From contig JAAVCK010000026.1 in NCBI GenBank assembly GCA_014802325.1, positions 1 through 64,000 on the forward strand: a DNA stretch of 64,000 nt. Reading direction: 5' to 3'. The position numbers and the translations under genes were made by a program. Within the stretch, counting starts at the first letter, position 1. The number at the start of each line of letters is the position of its first letter. The stretch comes from Bacteroides sp. Its GTDB lineage: Bacteria > Bacteroidota > Bacteroidia > Bacteroidales > Muribaculaceae. Below the pieces are notes generated by a model that saw nothing but the letters and a program-made list of their open reading frames with translations, did not search any database and was not told where the DNA came from. Positions 1 through 8,091 of the stretch are shown here, piece by piece.

Positions 1-424
1 AAAGGTAAAAAAACTGATTTAGCTTTTATAAGAACTCGGTCTAAATTTATCCGCCTCTCTTGGCCTTTTTAAGATAAATTTTCCACTCTCTTATTTTGCT
101 GCTGCAAACTTAGAGTTTATCCGCGCTGATTCTTGACTGCTTGAAAAGTCTCGCAAACTTTCATACTTATGTCAAGGATTGAGCAACGGTAGATGCCCGT
201 AGTAATGTAATACCTTGTCTTCGGTATGTAATCTCGTGAGAGATATGTCCGGAGCATAGATTGCATATACTGGCGTGGGCTTCTGCGTTGCCGTCCGACA
301 TAGGTAAGGCAATGCGAGACGCCTCAAGCAGTAGGACGGCAATAGATACAGATTCCTACGCTTTTCCTTTATTAATCAATTATTTACGCCAACGAGGGGA
401 TGACCGCGGCACTGATAAGATAAA
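1..424. other. Non-coding stretch with several self-complementary segments
   Basis: No convincing reading frame is present. The part from about 200 to 345 contains successive inverted repeats: ATACC/GGTAT at 210-214 and 223-227, CTC/GAG around 233-242, ATATG/CATAT at 243-247 and 264-268, and the nine-base pair TTGCCGTCC (288-296) with GGACGGCAA (334-342). A -7-like element for leftward transcription (CAAACTTA) lies near 115. This could be a structured RNA or the long leader of the gene at 425; I recognise no known family. Confidence 0.3.
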
Positions 425-988
425 ATGACTAAACGCTATTTTAAAATTCTCTTGAGTGTTATAGTTATTGCTGCTATGTCAGCACTCAAGGCCAACGCAC
501 AATTCTACGACTCGGATACCGACGTGAGAATTTATGTATTAGATGACGTAATTAACAATCCTGGAAAGCCAGTGTCTGCATTTGTTGTGAATTTTAACGG
601 ATCAAAAGCAGCAATAATTGCTAAATCCGGAAATGCTCCAAGTAGTGCAAAATCAGGGATTATGGGGATTTTAGAAGATGATTCATACTTTGAGAAACTC
701 ATTTATGGCTCTCCTGATATCATCAATTACAATTCAGATAAATCTACCTATTCAAAGGTATGTTACACCAAGGTTCGTTATGCCCCTAATCTCTATAACC
801 CATTTGTACAAGATAGTTTTACGGAGAATTACTACTTTTCATCCGATGGAAATCGCGTAATAGAATTATCAGGAAGTAATTGGTCTGCTGGCCAAAGAAA
901 AGGTCAAACTTACAGTAGAGTATCAAAAGATAAATTAGTAGAATTAATTCTTGCTAATAAAAATAAAGGATCCGAAAGATGGCGATAA
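425..988 (+). CDS. Secreted hypothetical protein
   Basis: 187 residues, not recognised. The first 25 residues form a clear signal peptide (basic MTKRYFK, hydrophobic core, cleavage near ANA-QF), so the product is exported. The mature part is polar, rich in Asn, Ser, Tyr and Lys, with no membrane segment and no cysteine cluster. The end overlaps the start of the next gene by 10 bases in another frame, so the two are probably translated from one mRNA and may act together. Codon use is AT-rich compared with the ribosomal-protein operon just downstream, which may indicate recent acquisition. The function is unknown. Confidence 0.7.
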   Translation: MTKRYFKILLSVIVIAAMSALKANAQFYDSDTDVRIYVLDDVINNPGKPVSAFVVNFNGSKAAIIAKSGNAPSSAKSGIMGILEDDSYFEKLIYGSPDIINYNSDKSTYSKVCYTKVRYAPNLYNPFVQDSFTENYYFSSDGNRVIELSGSNWSAGQRKGQTYSRVSKDKLVELILANKNKGSERWR

Positions 989-1713
989 AAAAGATAATCT
1001 GTTATATGATGTTGTTGTTTACAGCATCATATTACATAAACATTATTGCACAAACAACGTCATATTATGCACTGATTAAGATTGATAATCATGGCAGTGT
1101 CGATTCAAAATGCAAGGGAGGTCAGTTCGTGAAAATAACCAAAAACATCTGTTTTGACACGGACGCAAATGGCAATGATGTAGGGAATGGCAAGCTCTAT
1201 CGAGAGGTAAGTAATAGTTCATCAAATCATACCTATTCAGGAGATAGCTTTCATGGTAAGGCACGTTATATTTTTAGCGAGGATTACTCTACATTAACCG
1301 TTGAGATTAATCCTCACTTTAAATATCACTACAAGAAAGCCTGCGCACCCAGTGGAGTACTTACATGTTCTCTGGTCAAGAAAAATAATGAGGGAAGCGC
1401 AGCTGTGCCATATGATGTAAATAATGGTATCACATGGAATAATTTTCAGGTTAATAATGGAAGCCCGATAAATAATAATTCATATCCTAATAATAGCAAT
1501 AGTAGTTCAAATGCTCAACCTGCTCGCAAATTCAAATGTGCATATTGTAATGGAACCGGACGAATAGAAAGAAACGACAATGCCCCTGCGTCATTTGGTC
1601 AAACGAGAGCTAATAAAAAATGTAATGAATGTGGTAAGATATATGACCCGACAGTTTTCAATCATTATCATGTTCAGTGCGGACATTGTGGAGGAACCGG
1701 TAACGCTAAATAA
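979..1713 (+). CDS. Secreted hypothetical protein with C-terminal DnaJ-like zinc-binding motifs
   Basis: 244 residues. Residues 1-25 look like a signal peptide (hydrophobic run ending near IIAQ). The middle (about 140-180) is a low-complexity Asn/Ser linker. The last 60 residues carry Cys motifs of the DnaJ zinc-finger kind: CAYCNGTG, then CNECG, then CGHCGGTG with a nearby His, enough ligands for two zinc sites. CxxCxGxG motifs normally bind zinc in cytoplasmic chaperones; here they sit at the tail of an apparently exported protein. The gene overlaps the preceding secreted protein by 10 bases. The function is unknown; a metal-binding or protein-interaction tail is inference. Confidence 0.7.
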   Translation: MAIKKIICYMMLLFTASYYINIIAQTTSYYALIKIDNHGSVDSKCKGGQFVKITKNICFDTDANGNDVGNGKLYREVSNSSSNHTYSGDSFHGKARYIFSEDYSTLTVEINPHFKYHYKKACAPSGVLTCSLVKKNNEGSAAVPYDVNNGITWNNFQVNNGSPINNNSYPNNSNSSSNAQPARKFKCAYCNGTGRIERNDNAPASFGQTRANKKCNECGKIYDPTVFNHYHVQCGHCGGTGNAK

Positions 1714-1870
1714 ATATTGAAAATAGGAACCGAATGGCAGCGATGCAAATAGTCATGTTGTTGTTTTGAGGACAACAGATAAAGATGTAGTTCATTGAAG
1801 CCTTCCTCGCTGGGTGCGTTGACAGAAAAGCAGAGTCCTCATCAATGCTAATCTTCTAATACCAGCCTGT

Positions 1871-1969
1871 ATGAAAACTTTAATTTATCTTATCCTTGAA
1901 CTCGTAGTGGCAGTTTCTGAATTAGTTACTGAAATATTCAAATATTACAGAGAGAAAAGAATAAAATAA
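1871..1969 (+). CDS. Possible 32-residue small hydrophobic protein
   Basis: A short frame starting MKTLIYLILE and ending KYYREKRIK. Residues 2-24 are hydrophobic or amphipathic and the tail is strongly basic, typical of a small membrane peptide. A good intrinsic terminator begins 11 bases after the stop. No clear -7 element is seen upstream. It could be a real small membrane protein, possibly toxin-like, or chance. Otherwise the 420-base gap between the secreted genes and rpsF holds no other frame. Confidence 0.4.
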   Translation: MKTLIYLILELVVAVSELVTEIFKYYREKRIK

Positions 1970-1980
1970 GCTACGTCTTG

Positions 1981-2012
1981 GGGTGTGTCGAGAATTTGGC
2001 ACGCCCTTTTTT
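1981..2012 (+). terminator. Intrinsic terminator
   Basis: Stem GGGTGTGTC (1981-1989) pairs with GGCACGCCC (1998-2006), two pairs being G-U, followed by six T. It ends the transcript of the small frame at 1871 and insulates rpsF. Confidence 0.7.
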
Positions 2013-2062
2013 GTGTAATTTCCCACTCGTAAAACGCACTTGAAGAATAAGTTCAAAAATAA

Positions 2063-2094
2063 TTTGGAAAAGAAGAAAATAATCACTACTTTTG
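2063..2094 (+). promoter_or_regulatory. Promoter of the rpsF operon
   Basis: TTTG at 2063-2066, 20 bases, then TACTTTTG at 2087-2094: a full match to the Bacteroidetes -33/-7 consensus, placed about 40 bases before the rpsF start. Confidence 0.75.
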
Positions 2095-2133
2095 CAGTCG
2101 CATTTAACAACCATATCAATAAATCATTAACAA

Positions 2134-2502
2134 ATGAATCATTACGAAACCGTTTTCATTTTAACTCCCGTTTTGTCTGATGTCCAGATGAAGGAAGCGG
2201 TAGAAAAGTTTGAGAAGGTAGTGACCGACAATGGCGCCACCATCGCAAATGAAGAACTCTGGGGTCTCCGTAAGCTCGCTTACCCCATCCAGAAGAAGAG
2301 CACCGGCTTCTACACCCTCGTAGAATTTGACGCTACTCCCGACACCGTAAAGAAGCTCGAAACCGCTTTCCGTCGCGACGAGCGCGTGCTTCGCTTCCTC
2401 GTATTCCGCAAGGATAAATATGCTGAGGAATATGCTCAGAAGCGTCGTCAGAACCGCGCCAAAGTAACCGAATCAACCACCGTAGAAGTAAAGGAGGACT
2501 AA
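2134..2502 (+). CDS. rpsF: 30S ribosomal protein bS6
   Basis: 122 residues, usual length for bS6. It begins [16 protein letters not shown], the conserved first strand, and contains the family features [10 protein letters not shown] and the C-terminal VLRFLV segment. bS6 binds bS18 on the platform of the small subunit, and rpsR follows after 4 bases. The first gene of a three-gene ribosomal operon under a consensus promoter, with the G+C-richer codon use of a highly expressed core gene, unlike its AT-rich flanks. Confidence 0.97.
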   Translation: MNHYETVFILTPVLSDVQMKEAVEKFEKVVTDNGATIANEELWGLRKLAYPIQKKSTGFYTLVEFDATPDTVKKLETAFRRDERVLRFLVFRKDKYAEEYAQKRRQNRAKVTESTTVEVKED

Positions 2503-2506
2503 TCCC

Positions 2507-2773
2507 ATGGCACAGCAATCAGAGATCCGCTATTTGACTCCCATGTCAGTAGACGTAAAGAAGAAAAAATATTGCCGTTTCAAGAGAAGCGGTATCAAGT
2601 ATATCGATTATAAGGACCCCGAATTCCTCAAAAAGTTCCTCAACGAACAGGGCAAAATCCTTCCCCGCCGCATCACCGGAACTTCACTCAAGTTCCAGCG
2701 TCGCGTCGCTCAGGCCGTTAAGCGCGCTCGCCATCTGGCCCTCCTGCCCTACGTTACCGACTTGATGAAATAA
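2507..2773 (+). CDS. rpsR: 30S ribosomal protein bS18
   Basis: 88 residues. The basic segment with [15 protein letters not shown], followed by [15 protein letters not shown] and a basic C-terminal helix, is diagnostic for bS18. It partners bS6 on the 30S platform. It lies 4 bases after rpsF and 20 before rplI, the standard order rpsF-rpsR-rplI. Nothing unusual is seen. Confidence 0.97.
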   Translation: MAQQSEIRYLTPMSVDVKKKKYCRFKRSGIKYIDYKDPEFLKKFLNEQGKILPRRITGTSLKFQRRVAQAVKRARHLALLPYVTDLMK

Positions 2774-2793
2774 CTTTTAAAATCACAGGAACT

Positions 2794-3237
2794 ATGAAGA
2801 TTATCCTTAAAGAAGACATCGCCAACCTCGGCTACAAGGACGACGTGGTTGAAGTTAAGAACGGCTATGGCCGCAACTACCTCATCCCTCAGGGCAAGGC
2901 AGTTATCGCCACTGATGCCGCTATCAAAATGCTCGCTGAAGATCAGCGTCAGCGCGCTCACAAGCTCGCCAAGATCAAGGCTGATGCCGAAGCTGCTGCC
3001 GCAGCCCTCGAAGGCGTTAAGCTCACTATCGGTGCCAAGACCAGCTCTACCGGTACTATCTTCGGCTCTGTCAACGCTATCCAGATCGCTGAAGCTCTTG
3101 AGAAACTCGGCCACAATGTTGACCGCAAGCTCATCTCGCTCAAGGAATCAGTTAAGGAAGTGGGCGAATACACCGCTACCGTTAAGTTCCACCGCGACGT
3201 TACCATAGAGGTTCCCTTTGAAGTAGTGGCTGAATAA
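2794..3237 (+). CDS. rplI: 50S ribosomal protein bL9
   Basis: 147 residues, normal length. The N-terminal domain MKIILKEDIANLGYKDDVV with GYGRNYLIPQGKA is the bL9 signature (rRNA-binding domain); a long Ala/Lys/Glu helix (about 60-85) links to the C-terminal domain. bL9 sits at the base of the L1 stalk. Last gene of the operon, followed within 30 bases by a strong terminator. Confidence 0.97.
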   Translation: MKIILKEDIANLGYKDDVVEVKNGYGRNYLIPQGKAVIATDAAIKMLAEDQRQRAHKLAKIKADAEAAAAALEGVKLTIGAKTSSTGTIFGSVNAIQIAEALEKLGHNVDRKLISLKESVKEVGEYTATVKFHRDVTIEVPFEVVAE

Positions 3238-3261
3238 TTTCGACATTCACTTACAAGTAAT

Positions 3262-3295
3262 AAGGCGCCGGCTCATTAGAGTCGGCGCCTTTATT
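3262..3295 (+). terminator. Intrinsic terminator after rplI
   Basis: GGCGCCGGCTC (3264-3274) and GAGTCGGCGCC (3279-3289) form an 11-pair stem with an ATTA loop and a short T run. Because A residues flank the left arm it may also act for the minus-strand sigma-factor gene. Confidence 0.85.
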
Positions 3296-3407
3296 GCATA
3301 ATGGAAATAATAAGTAACTTGAGGGAATAAGTAAGTTTCGAATATTAGGCAATATTAAGACTCAAATTGGTATATACTCAGTTCCAAAGCAAGCTTATAT
3401 AGATAAC

Positions 3408-4370
3408 TTATCCCAGATAAGTTTTGAGTATTGTTGATTTATCCCTTCTTAGTTTTTTAATAGCATTCTGCTTTATTTGACTGACGCGATCACTAGTGAA
3501 GTCATAAATTTCACCTATTTCAGTAAAGGTTAATTCATGACACCCTATTCCGTAATGATATTTTAAAATCTTCATTTCTCGCGTGTGAAGCTCATTTAAA
3601 CAATCATCTAAATCTATCACGAGGGATTCATGATACGAATCTTCAAATCTTTTAGATTTGAGATCTTCATATAACGTAAAAAGTTCATCTAAAATATGCT
3701 TGTCCCCCAAATATAATGCAAGTTTGTCAAGTGAAATTTCCACATTATTGAATTGTAGTATATCATCAATTAATTCAATATCTATATTGCTTGCTTCAGC
3801 TATTTCATCTAAAGACGGAGTGTGTCCTAACCGCAATTCTAAGCGATTAATAGTCTTCTTTATAACCGAAATATTTTGAATGAGATTTTGGGGATAATAA
3901 ATCTGTCCTCCATACTTGTTTATTGCATTATGAATAAAACTTTTTATGTAATATTTCGTATAGGAGCATAATCTAAAGCGGCCAGGTTCTACTTTCCTTA
4001 TTGCTTCCATCATGCCTATATTTCCCTCGCTAATAAGATCATTTAGAGGGAGTCCACAATTCCGATATTTTCTTGCAATATTTATAACAGTGGGTAATTG
4101 GTAGTATATTAGTTTGTTAAAGGCTTCTTGATTACCCTTACATTTTTGCTTTATAAGAGATTGTTCTTCTTCATAGTTTAAAGATTTAACATGATTCAAT
4201 TTTTGTACGTGTTTGATCTCTTTTCTGTAAATATTATATGATAGTTCATCTATTTCCCGTAAGGGCTCGTTGAGGCACAATTCAGCAAAACTATCGAGAA
4301 TTAATAATTTAGTTAAATAAGTATGACTATTATTTTGCCAATTTTTTAATAATTCTGACAGATGATACAT
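3408..4370 (-). CDS. RNA polymerase sigma factor, sigma-70 family, divergent
   Basis: 320 residues. Residues 1-60 are a non-conserved extension. Region 2 covers about 65-150, with NQEAFNKLIYYQLPTVINIARKY and LISEGNIGMMEAI; the promoter-melting segment reads RFRLCSYTKYYIKSFI instead of the usual FSTYATWWIRQAI. Region 3 is about 168-205 (LGHTPSLDEIAEAS). Region 4 is about 252-312 (LHTREMKILKYHYGIG, then TFTEIGEIYDFTSDRVSQI), which binds the -33 element. It resembles a primary-type sigma factor more than an ECF factor, but divergence of the melting helix suggests an alternative factor. No anti-sigma gene is adjacent. The gene is much more AT-rich than its neighbours, suggesting transfer. Confidence 0.85.
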   Translation of the reverse strand: MYHLSELLKNWQNNSHTYLTKLLILDSFAELCLNEPLREIDELSYNIYRKEIKHVQKLNHVKSLNYEEEQSLIKQKCKGNQEAFNKLIYYQLPTVINIARKYRNCGLPLNDLISEGNIGMMEAIRKVEPGRFRLCSYTKYYIKSFIHNAINKYGGQIYYPQNLIQNISVIKKTINRLELRLGHTPSLDEIAEASNIDIELIDDILQFNNVEISLDKLALYLGDKHILDELFTLYEDLKSKRFEDSYHESLVIDLDDCLNELHTREMKILKYHYGIGCHELTFTEIGEIYDFTSDRVSQIKQNAIKKLRRDKSTILKTYLG

Positions 4371-4454
4371 GTGTTAATTATCTTTTGATATAATGCTTAG
4401 GTATTTATATGAGAAGTATCTAAAATAACGTCTGTTTGGATTTAAATGCAATAT

Positions 4455-5180
4455 TTACTTTTCCATTGACTTATAGCGTCGGTAGGCGGCTGCGAGACGT
4501 GTGTGATAACCGCTTCGGGCATAGGCCGGTCCGTTGTAGCCACGGGCGAATTGCGCCCAGTTTTTATTGCGAAGATGTTTTAGCAGGTCAGTATTGACGA
4601 TAAATCCTGCGAATAGTTCGAGCTGGTCACGCTCGGAGCGGCTCATCAGTCTGACAAATTCTTCGGGAGAGCTTACTCCGCATTTCTGCCAGTTGAACCC
4701 GCCGATCTGAAACATGCCCCAAAACGTAGCTTCTACAGCAAGAGTAGTGTCGATCTGCATGGCGCTCTCCAGGCGGCTGAAAACTTCGGGTTGGGTACGT
4801 CGACCGCTTTTGAATACATCAGGATGACTTGACATATATCGCCCGAGACTGACTCCACGACGTGAAGCAAGGGATCTGAACATCGACAGATCGAAATTTA
4901 CAAGCGGTTTCTGCGGGGCTGAAAATCCCTGGTGTGTCTTTCCTGCCTCAATTTCCACCACGGCCTTTATGGCTGCTACTTCCACACCCAGTTCGTCAGC
5001 TACGGTGCGAAAATCGTCTTCGGTCAGGCGGTGTATCGAGTCAGGATGGAAAAATGGTTCCCAAGGATATGGCACCTCAAGGTAAAAAGAATCGAGGTCG
5101 AAAGGCGAAACTGCTTTTGTGGCCGGCATGAATATCATGACAGCAGCCCCTATCGCAGCTAAGCGGGAGAGTAGATTCAT
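4455..5180 (-). CDS. Exported N-acetylmuramidase-domain protein
   Basis: 241 residues with a signal peptide (about 1-24). From about residue 55 the sequence follows the N-acetylmuramidase family (PF11860): ELGVEVAAIKAVVEIEAG (acidic residues E76/E78 are candidates for catalysis), KPLVNFD, WGMFQIGGFNWQKCG and ARGYNGPAYARSGYH. Family members cleave the glycan strand of peptidoglycan and are common as phage endolysins, but here the export signal and chromosomal context suggest cell-wall remodelling or attack on neighbours. Monocistronic; a terminator lies just upstream, after pepD. Confidence 0.8.
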   Translation of the reverse strand: MNLLSRLAAIGAAVMIFMPATKAVSPFDLDSFYLEVPYPWEPFFHPDSIHRLTEDDFRTVADELGVEVAAIKAVVEIEAGKTHQGFSAPQKPLVNFDLSMFRSLASRRGVSLGRYMSSHPDVFKSGRRTQPEVFSRLESAMQIDTTLAVEATFWGMFQIGGFNWQKCGVSSPEEFVRLMSRSERDQLELFAGFIVNTDLLKHLRNKNWAQFARGYNGPAYARSGYHTRLAAAYRRYKSMEK

Positions 5181-5190
5181 AATGTGAATG

Positions 5191-5225
5191 AAAAAAATCC
5201 CCCGCTGCTGCGTCGCTGCGGGGGA
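5191..5225 (-). terminator. Intrinsic terminator of pepD
   Basis: On the minus strand an 8-pair stem (TCCCCCGC/GCGGGGGA) is followed by seven T. It lies between the pepD stop and the muramidase start. Confidence 0.85.
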
Positions 5226-5242
5226 TATGATTGATAGAAAGA

Positions 5243-6706
5243 TTATTTTTTAGAAGCCTCGGCCACCTTGGTGAGAGTCAGTTTGAGGTGATCCCAGAAT
5301 TTCTGCACGGTAGGTATGAGCATGCGTTCGGAAGGCGAGTGAACATCGCGCAGCGTAGGACCGAACGATACCATGTCGAGGTGAGGGAATTTTGTAAGGA
5401 AAAGTCCGCACTCCAGACCGGCGTGTATAGCCTTGATGGCGGGTTCTACACCAAAAAGTTCCTTGTAGGCTTCGCGGGCCACGTGCATGATGGGGGAGTC
5501 CATATTGGGAGCCCATCCGGGATAGCCCTCACCATGAGTCACCTTGGCGCCGGCAAGAAGGAAGAGAGCTTCGATTTGCATGGCTATGTCCCATTTGCGA
5601 GACTCTACCGAGCTGCGCTGGCTGGTGACAACTTCTATGGTGTTTTCGGGACGCATCTTCACTGATGCCAGGTTGGTGGAAGTTTCAACAAGACCTTCGA
5701 GTTCGCGGCTCATCGACATCACTCCGTGGGGAGCGGCGTAAAGAGCGCGCACCAGATTTACCGTAGTGGTCTGGTCGAGTACGAAGTCGGGCTTATCCAC
5801 GCTCTCCATAGTAATCTTCATGCCGGTCTCAAGTCCCTTGTATTCATTTTCTACGGCGGCGATAAATTCGTTGAGCATCACGCGCACCTTTTCTTTGTTG
5901 GCGGTGTGGACTCCGATTACTGCATGAGCGGCGCGGGGGATGGCGTTGCGGAGGTTGCCACCGTCGATTTCGGCGATAGCTATCTCATATTTGCTTTGCA
6001 GATTGAAGAGGAAACGGGCAAGGAGCTTGTTGGCATTAGCGCGGCCGAGATGGATGTCTCCACCCGAGTGACCGCCCAGCAGACCTTCAAGCGATATGCG
6101 GAAATAAAGGAAATCTACCGGTGCAAATGAGCGGCTGTAGTTGAATGTGCACACAGTATCCACGCCGCCGGCGCAACCTACGAAGATTTCGCCGTCATCC
6201 TCCGAGTCAAGGTTGAGCAGGATGTTGCCGGTGATCATATCGTTGCCTACGTTGAATGCTCCGGTCATACCGGTTTCTTCGTCAACGGTGAAGAAAGCCT
6301 CGATCGGACCGTGAACATAGCTGTCGTCGATAAGAGCGGCGAGCGAAGCGGCCACGCCTATACCGTTGTCAGCTCCGAGGGTGGTGCCTTCGGTGCGTAC
6401 CCAGTCGCCGTCTACCACTGCGGGTATGGGTTGGGTAGTGAAGTCAAAGCTTTTGTCGTTGCTCTCACACACCATATCCATGTGTCCCTGAAGCACCACG
6501 GTAGGGGCGTTTTCGTAGCCCTTGGTGGCAGGTGCGAGTATCATCACGTTGCCGGCCTTGTCGGTCTTTGATTCAAGATTATGTTTCTTGGCGAAGTCGA
6601 GAAGATACTGACGGATTTTTTCTTCCTTCTTTGAGGGACGGGGTATCTTGGTGATGTCTTCAAAAATACTGAAGACCAGTGCGGGTTGCAAGTCTTTAAT
6701 GTCCAT
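5243..6706 (-). CDS. pepD: Cytosol non-specific dipeptidase (Xaa-His dipeptidase), M20C family
   Basis: 487 residues, the normal size of PepD. Zinc-site motifs in order: LQGHMDMV, GADNGIGVAA, DEETGMTGA, LDSEDDGE and, near the end, HAGLECGLF. The lid/dimer domain (about 205-395) includes GLLGGHSGGDIH. The enzyme is a cytoplasmic di-zinc peptidase that hydrolyses dipeptides, finishing intracellular peptide breakdown. Single gene with its own terminator. The 335 bases upstream contain no frame. Confidence 0.95.
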   Translation of the reverse strand: MDIKDLQPALVFSIFEDITKIPRPSKKEEKIRQYLLDFAKKHNLESKTDKAGNVMILAPATKGYENAPTVVLQGHMDMVCESNDKSFDFTTQPIPAVVDGDWVRTEGTTLGADNGIGVAASLAALIDDSYVHGPIEAFFTVDEETGMTGAFNVGNDMITGNILLNLDSEDDGEIFVGCAGGVDTVCTFNYSRSFAPVDFLYFRISLEGLLGGHSGGDIHLGRANANKLLARFLFNLQSKYEIAIAEIDGGNLRNAIPRAAHAVIGVHTANKEKVRVMLNEFIAAVENEYKGLETGMKITMESVDKPDFVLDQTTTVNLVRALYAAPHGVMSMSRELEGLVETSTNLASVKMRPENTIEVVTSQRSSVESRKWDIAMQIEALFLLAGAKVTHGEGYPGWAPNMDSPIMHVAREAYKELFGVEPAIKAIHAGLECGLFLTKFPHLDMVSFGPTLRDVHSPSERMLIPTVQKFWDHLKLTLTKVAEASKK

Positions 6707-7041
6707 AATTATTTATTTCGTTATATTGATGATTAAATTTCTTTGATTATCCGAAGCGATCGAAAAGATTGCCGTCGGGAGGGTGGCGGCGCTCTATTCA
6801 GAATGCTAAGTTAAAAAATATAATTGATTTTTCATGCATAAAGTTCAAATTATTTTACTGCTGACGGCGAATTGCAACCCGGTTGCGGACAGATGACAGG
6901 CAGTGCGGTTTAACAGTCGTTGAGATATATGGCAAATAATGTTAAAACAGAGTGAGGAGGGGCGCCCAAGGGTTAAAAAATCCGACTTGATAGCCGAAAA
7001 TTAAGTGTAAATTGCTACATTTGCAGCACAAAAAGCTAACC
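6707..7041. other. Intergenic region between pepD and the small membrane protein
   Basis: No coding frame is seen. It contains a small perfect hairpin GCAACC/GGTTGC near 6873-6885 and, at its right end, a -7-like TACATTTG (7016-7023) preceding the small membrane protein. No other structure is convincing. Confidence 0.5.
7016..7023 (+). promoter_or_regulatory. Probable -7 element for the small membrane protein
   Basis: TACATTTG matches TAnnTTTG and lies 18 bases before the ATG at 7042. A -33 TTG at the standard distance is not seen. Confidence 0.5.
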
Positions 7042-7236
7042 ATGATACAGAGCATCATCGTAATCACACTTGCGATACTCCTTGTAGCCATAGCCGTAGT
7101 GCTTCTCGGTGTTAAGGTGTTTTTCAAGAAAGACGGAAGGTTTCCCTCGGGACATGTGCATGATCTTCCGGAGTTGCGCGACAAGGGTATAACCTGCGCA
7201 TCGGGCTGCGACGACGATAATGCCTGCCACAATTAA
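7042..7236 (+). CDS. Small single-span membrane protein with C-terminal cysteines
   Basis: 64 residues starting MIQSIIVITLAIL; the ATG at 7042 is preferred to an upstream TTG because it follows the -7 element and starts the membrane segment directly. Residues 2-26 form one transmembrane helix. The tail has GRFPSGHVHDLPELRDKGITCASGCDD, a pattern I recall from short Bacteroidales 'membrane or secreted' proteins. The cysteines at the end could bind metal or form a disulfide. Role unknown; it lies 56 bases before the OmpH-like gene. Confidence 0.7.
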   Translation: MIQSIIVITLAILLVAIAVVLLGVKVFFKKDGRFPSGHVHDLPELRDKGITCASGCDDDNACHN

Positions 7237-7292
7237 TGCTCCAGTAACAAGAAAACTAAAAATTAAAAAAACAATACTTTTATTACCATCTC

Positions 7293-7901
7293 ATGAAAAA
7301 AACAGCAATCACGGCCTTCGGCTTGATCCTCGCACTCGGCTCTGCCATATCATGCACCACTCAGCCTGCTACCGGCAGCTCCGAAGCCGCTGCGAACGTC
7401 GACACCGTGTCAGCTAACGACGCTCCCTCTACCCTCAATATCCGCTATATCGATGGCGATTCGCTTGCCGCCAAATACAATCTGGCCAAGGACTTCAATG
7501 AAGCCTATATCCGCTCACTCTCGCGTCTGGAACAGGCCCGTCAGTCGAAAGCCAACGAAATCAACCGCTTCGGCAATCAGATTCAGCAGCGTATGCAGTC
7601 AAACGGTTATCTCTCCGAGGCTACTTACAATGCCGACGTACAGAAACTTCAGAAGATGCAGGCCGATGCAGAGAACTATATCGCCAATATGAGCCGTAGC
7701 GCTGAAAATGAACTTGCTCAGCAGCAGCTCCAGCTTCACGACTCTATAGAGAACTATATTCTCATCTACAACTCTACCCGTGGTTACGACGCTATTCTTC
7801 TTAAGCAGGCAGGTCTCTATTTCAATCCCGCGCTCGACATCACCGACGAGATCGTGGAAGGCCTCAATGCCCGCTACAACAAGGTAGCCGACAAGAAGTA
7901 A
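7293..7901 (+). CDS. OmpH/Skp-like lipoprotein chaperone
   Basis: 202 residues. Signal peptide with lipobox (ALGSAISC, lipidated Cys near residue 21). After a short acidic/Ala linker comes IRYIDGDSLAAKYN, the first strand of the OmpH/Skp fold, then a long alpha-helical coiled coil (about 65-150, rich in Gln, Ala, Lys, Glu) and a return strand near YDAILLKQAGLYFNPALDIT, which matches the family's ending VTDEIVEGLN. Skp-like proteins hold unfolded outer-membrane proteins in the periplasm. Unlike E. coli Skp, this copy appears to be a lipoprotein. Confidence 0.85.
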   Translation: MKKTAITAFGLILALGSAISCTTQPATGSSEAAANVDTVSANDAPSTLNIRYIDGDSLAAKYNLAKDFNEAYIRSLSRLEQARQSKANEINRFGNQIQQRMQSNGYLSEATYNADVQKLQKMQADAENYIANMSRSAENELAQQQLQLHDSIENYILIYNSTRGYDAILLKQAGLYFNPALDITDEIVEGLNARYNKVADKK

Positions 7902-7999
7902 ATCTCCTTGCATCCGATAGCCGGCCCATGTATTTATGGTACGGTAAAGTCGGAGTGACGCACCCGTGTGCGACACATTTTCTCCGAATATGACAATCC

Positions 8000-8067
8000 A
8001 GCCCCGCATGCCCGCGTAATAGCCGGTGCGGGGCTAATATTTAGAGCCGATGCTACGATGGCTCTAA
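8000..8067 (+). terminator. Terminator-like hairpins between ompH-like and sensor genes
   Basis: AGCCCCGCA (8000-8008) pairs with TGCGGGGCT (8027-8035), followed by an AT-rich stretch; a second stem, TTAGAGCC (8041-8048) with GGCTCTAA (8060-8067), follows at once. The first probably ends the OmpH-like transcript; the second may lie in the leader of the sensor gene. Confidence 0.55.
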
Positions 8068-8091
8068 CCACTTGATTCACCGCCTAAGCTC

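Noticed and set aside
416-422. Asn in place of Asp in the Walker B motif of the AAA+ protein (residues 416-422) as a sign of inactivity
   Set aside because: The catalytic Glu is kept and FNEAD-type Walker B motifs occur in presumed active bacterial AAA+ proteins.
3328-3348. TAAGTAAGTTTC followed by GAATATTAG resembles one end of the MITE-like element at 42866
   Set aside because: Only one end matches (about 17 of 21 bases) and no partner inverted repeat was found nearby; probably chance or a decayed remnant.
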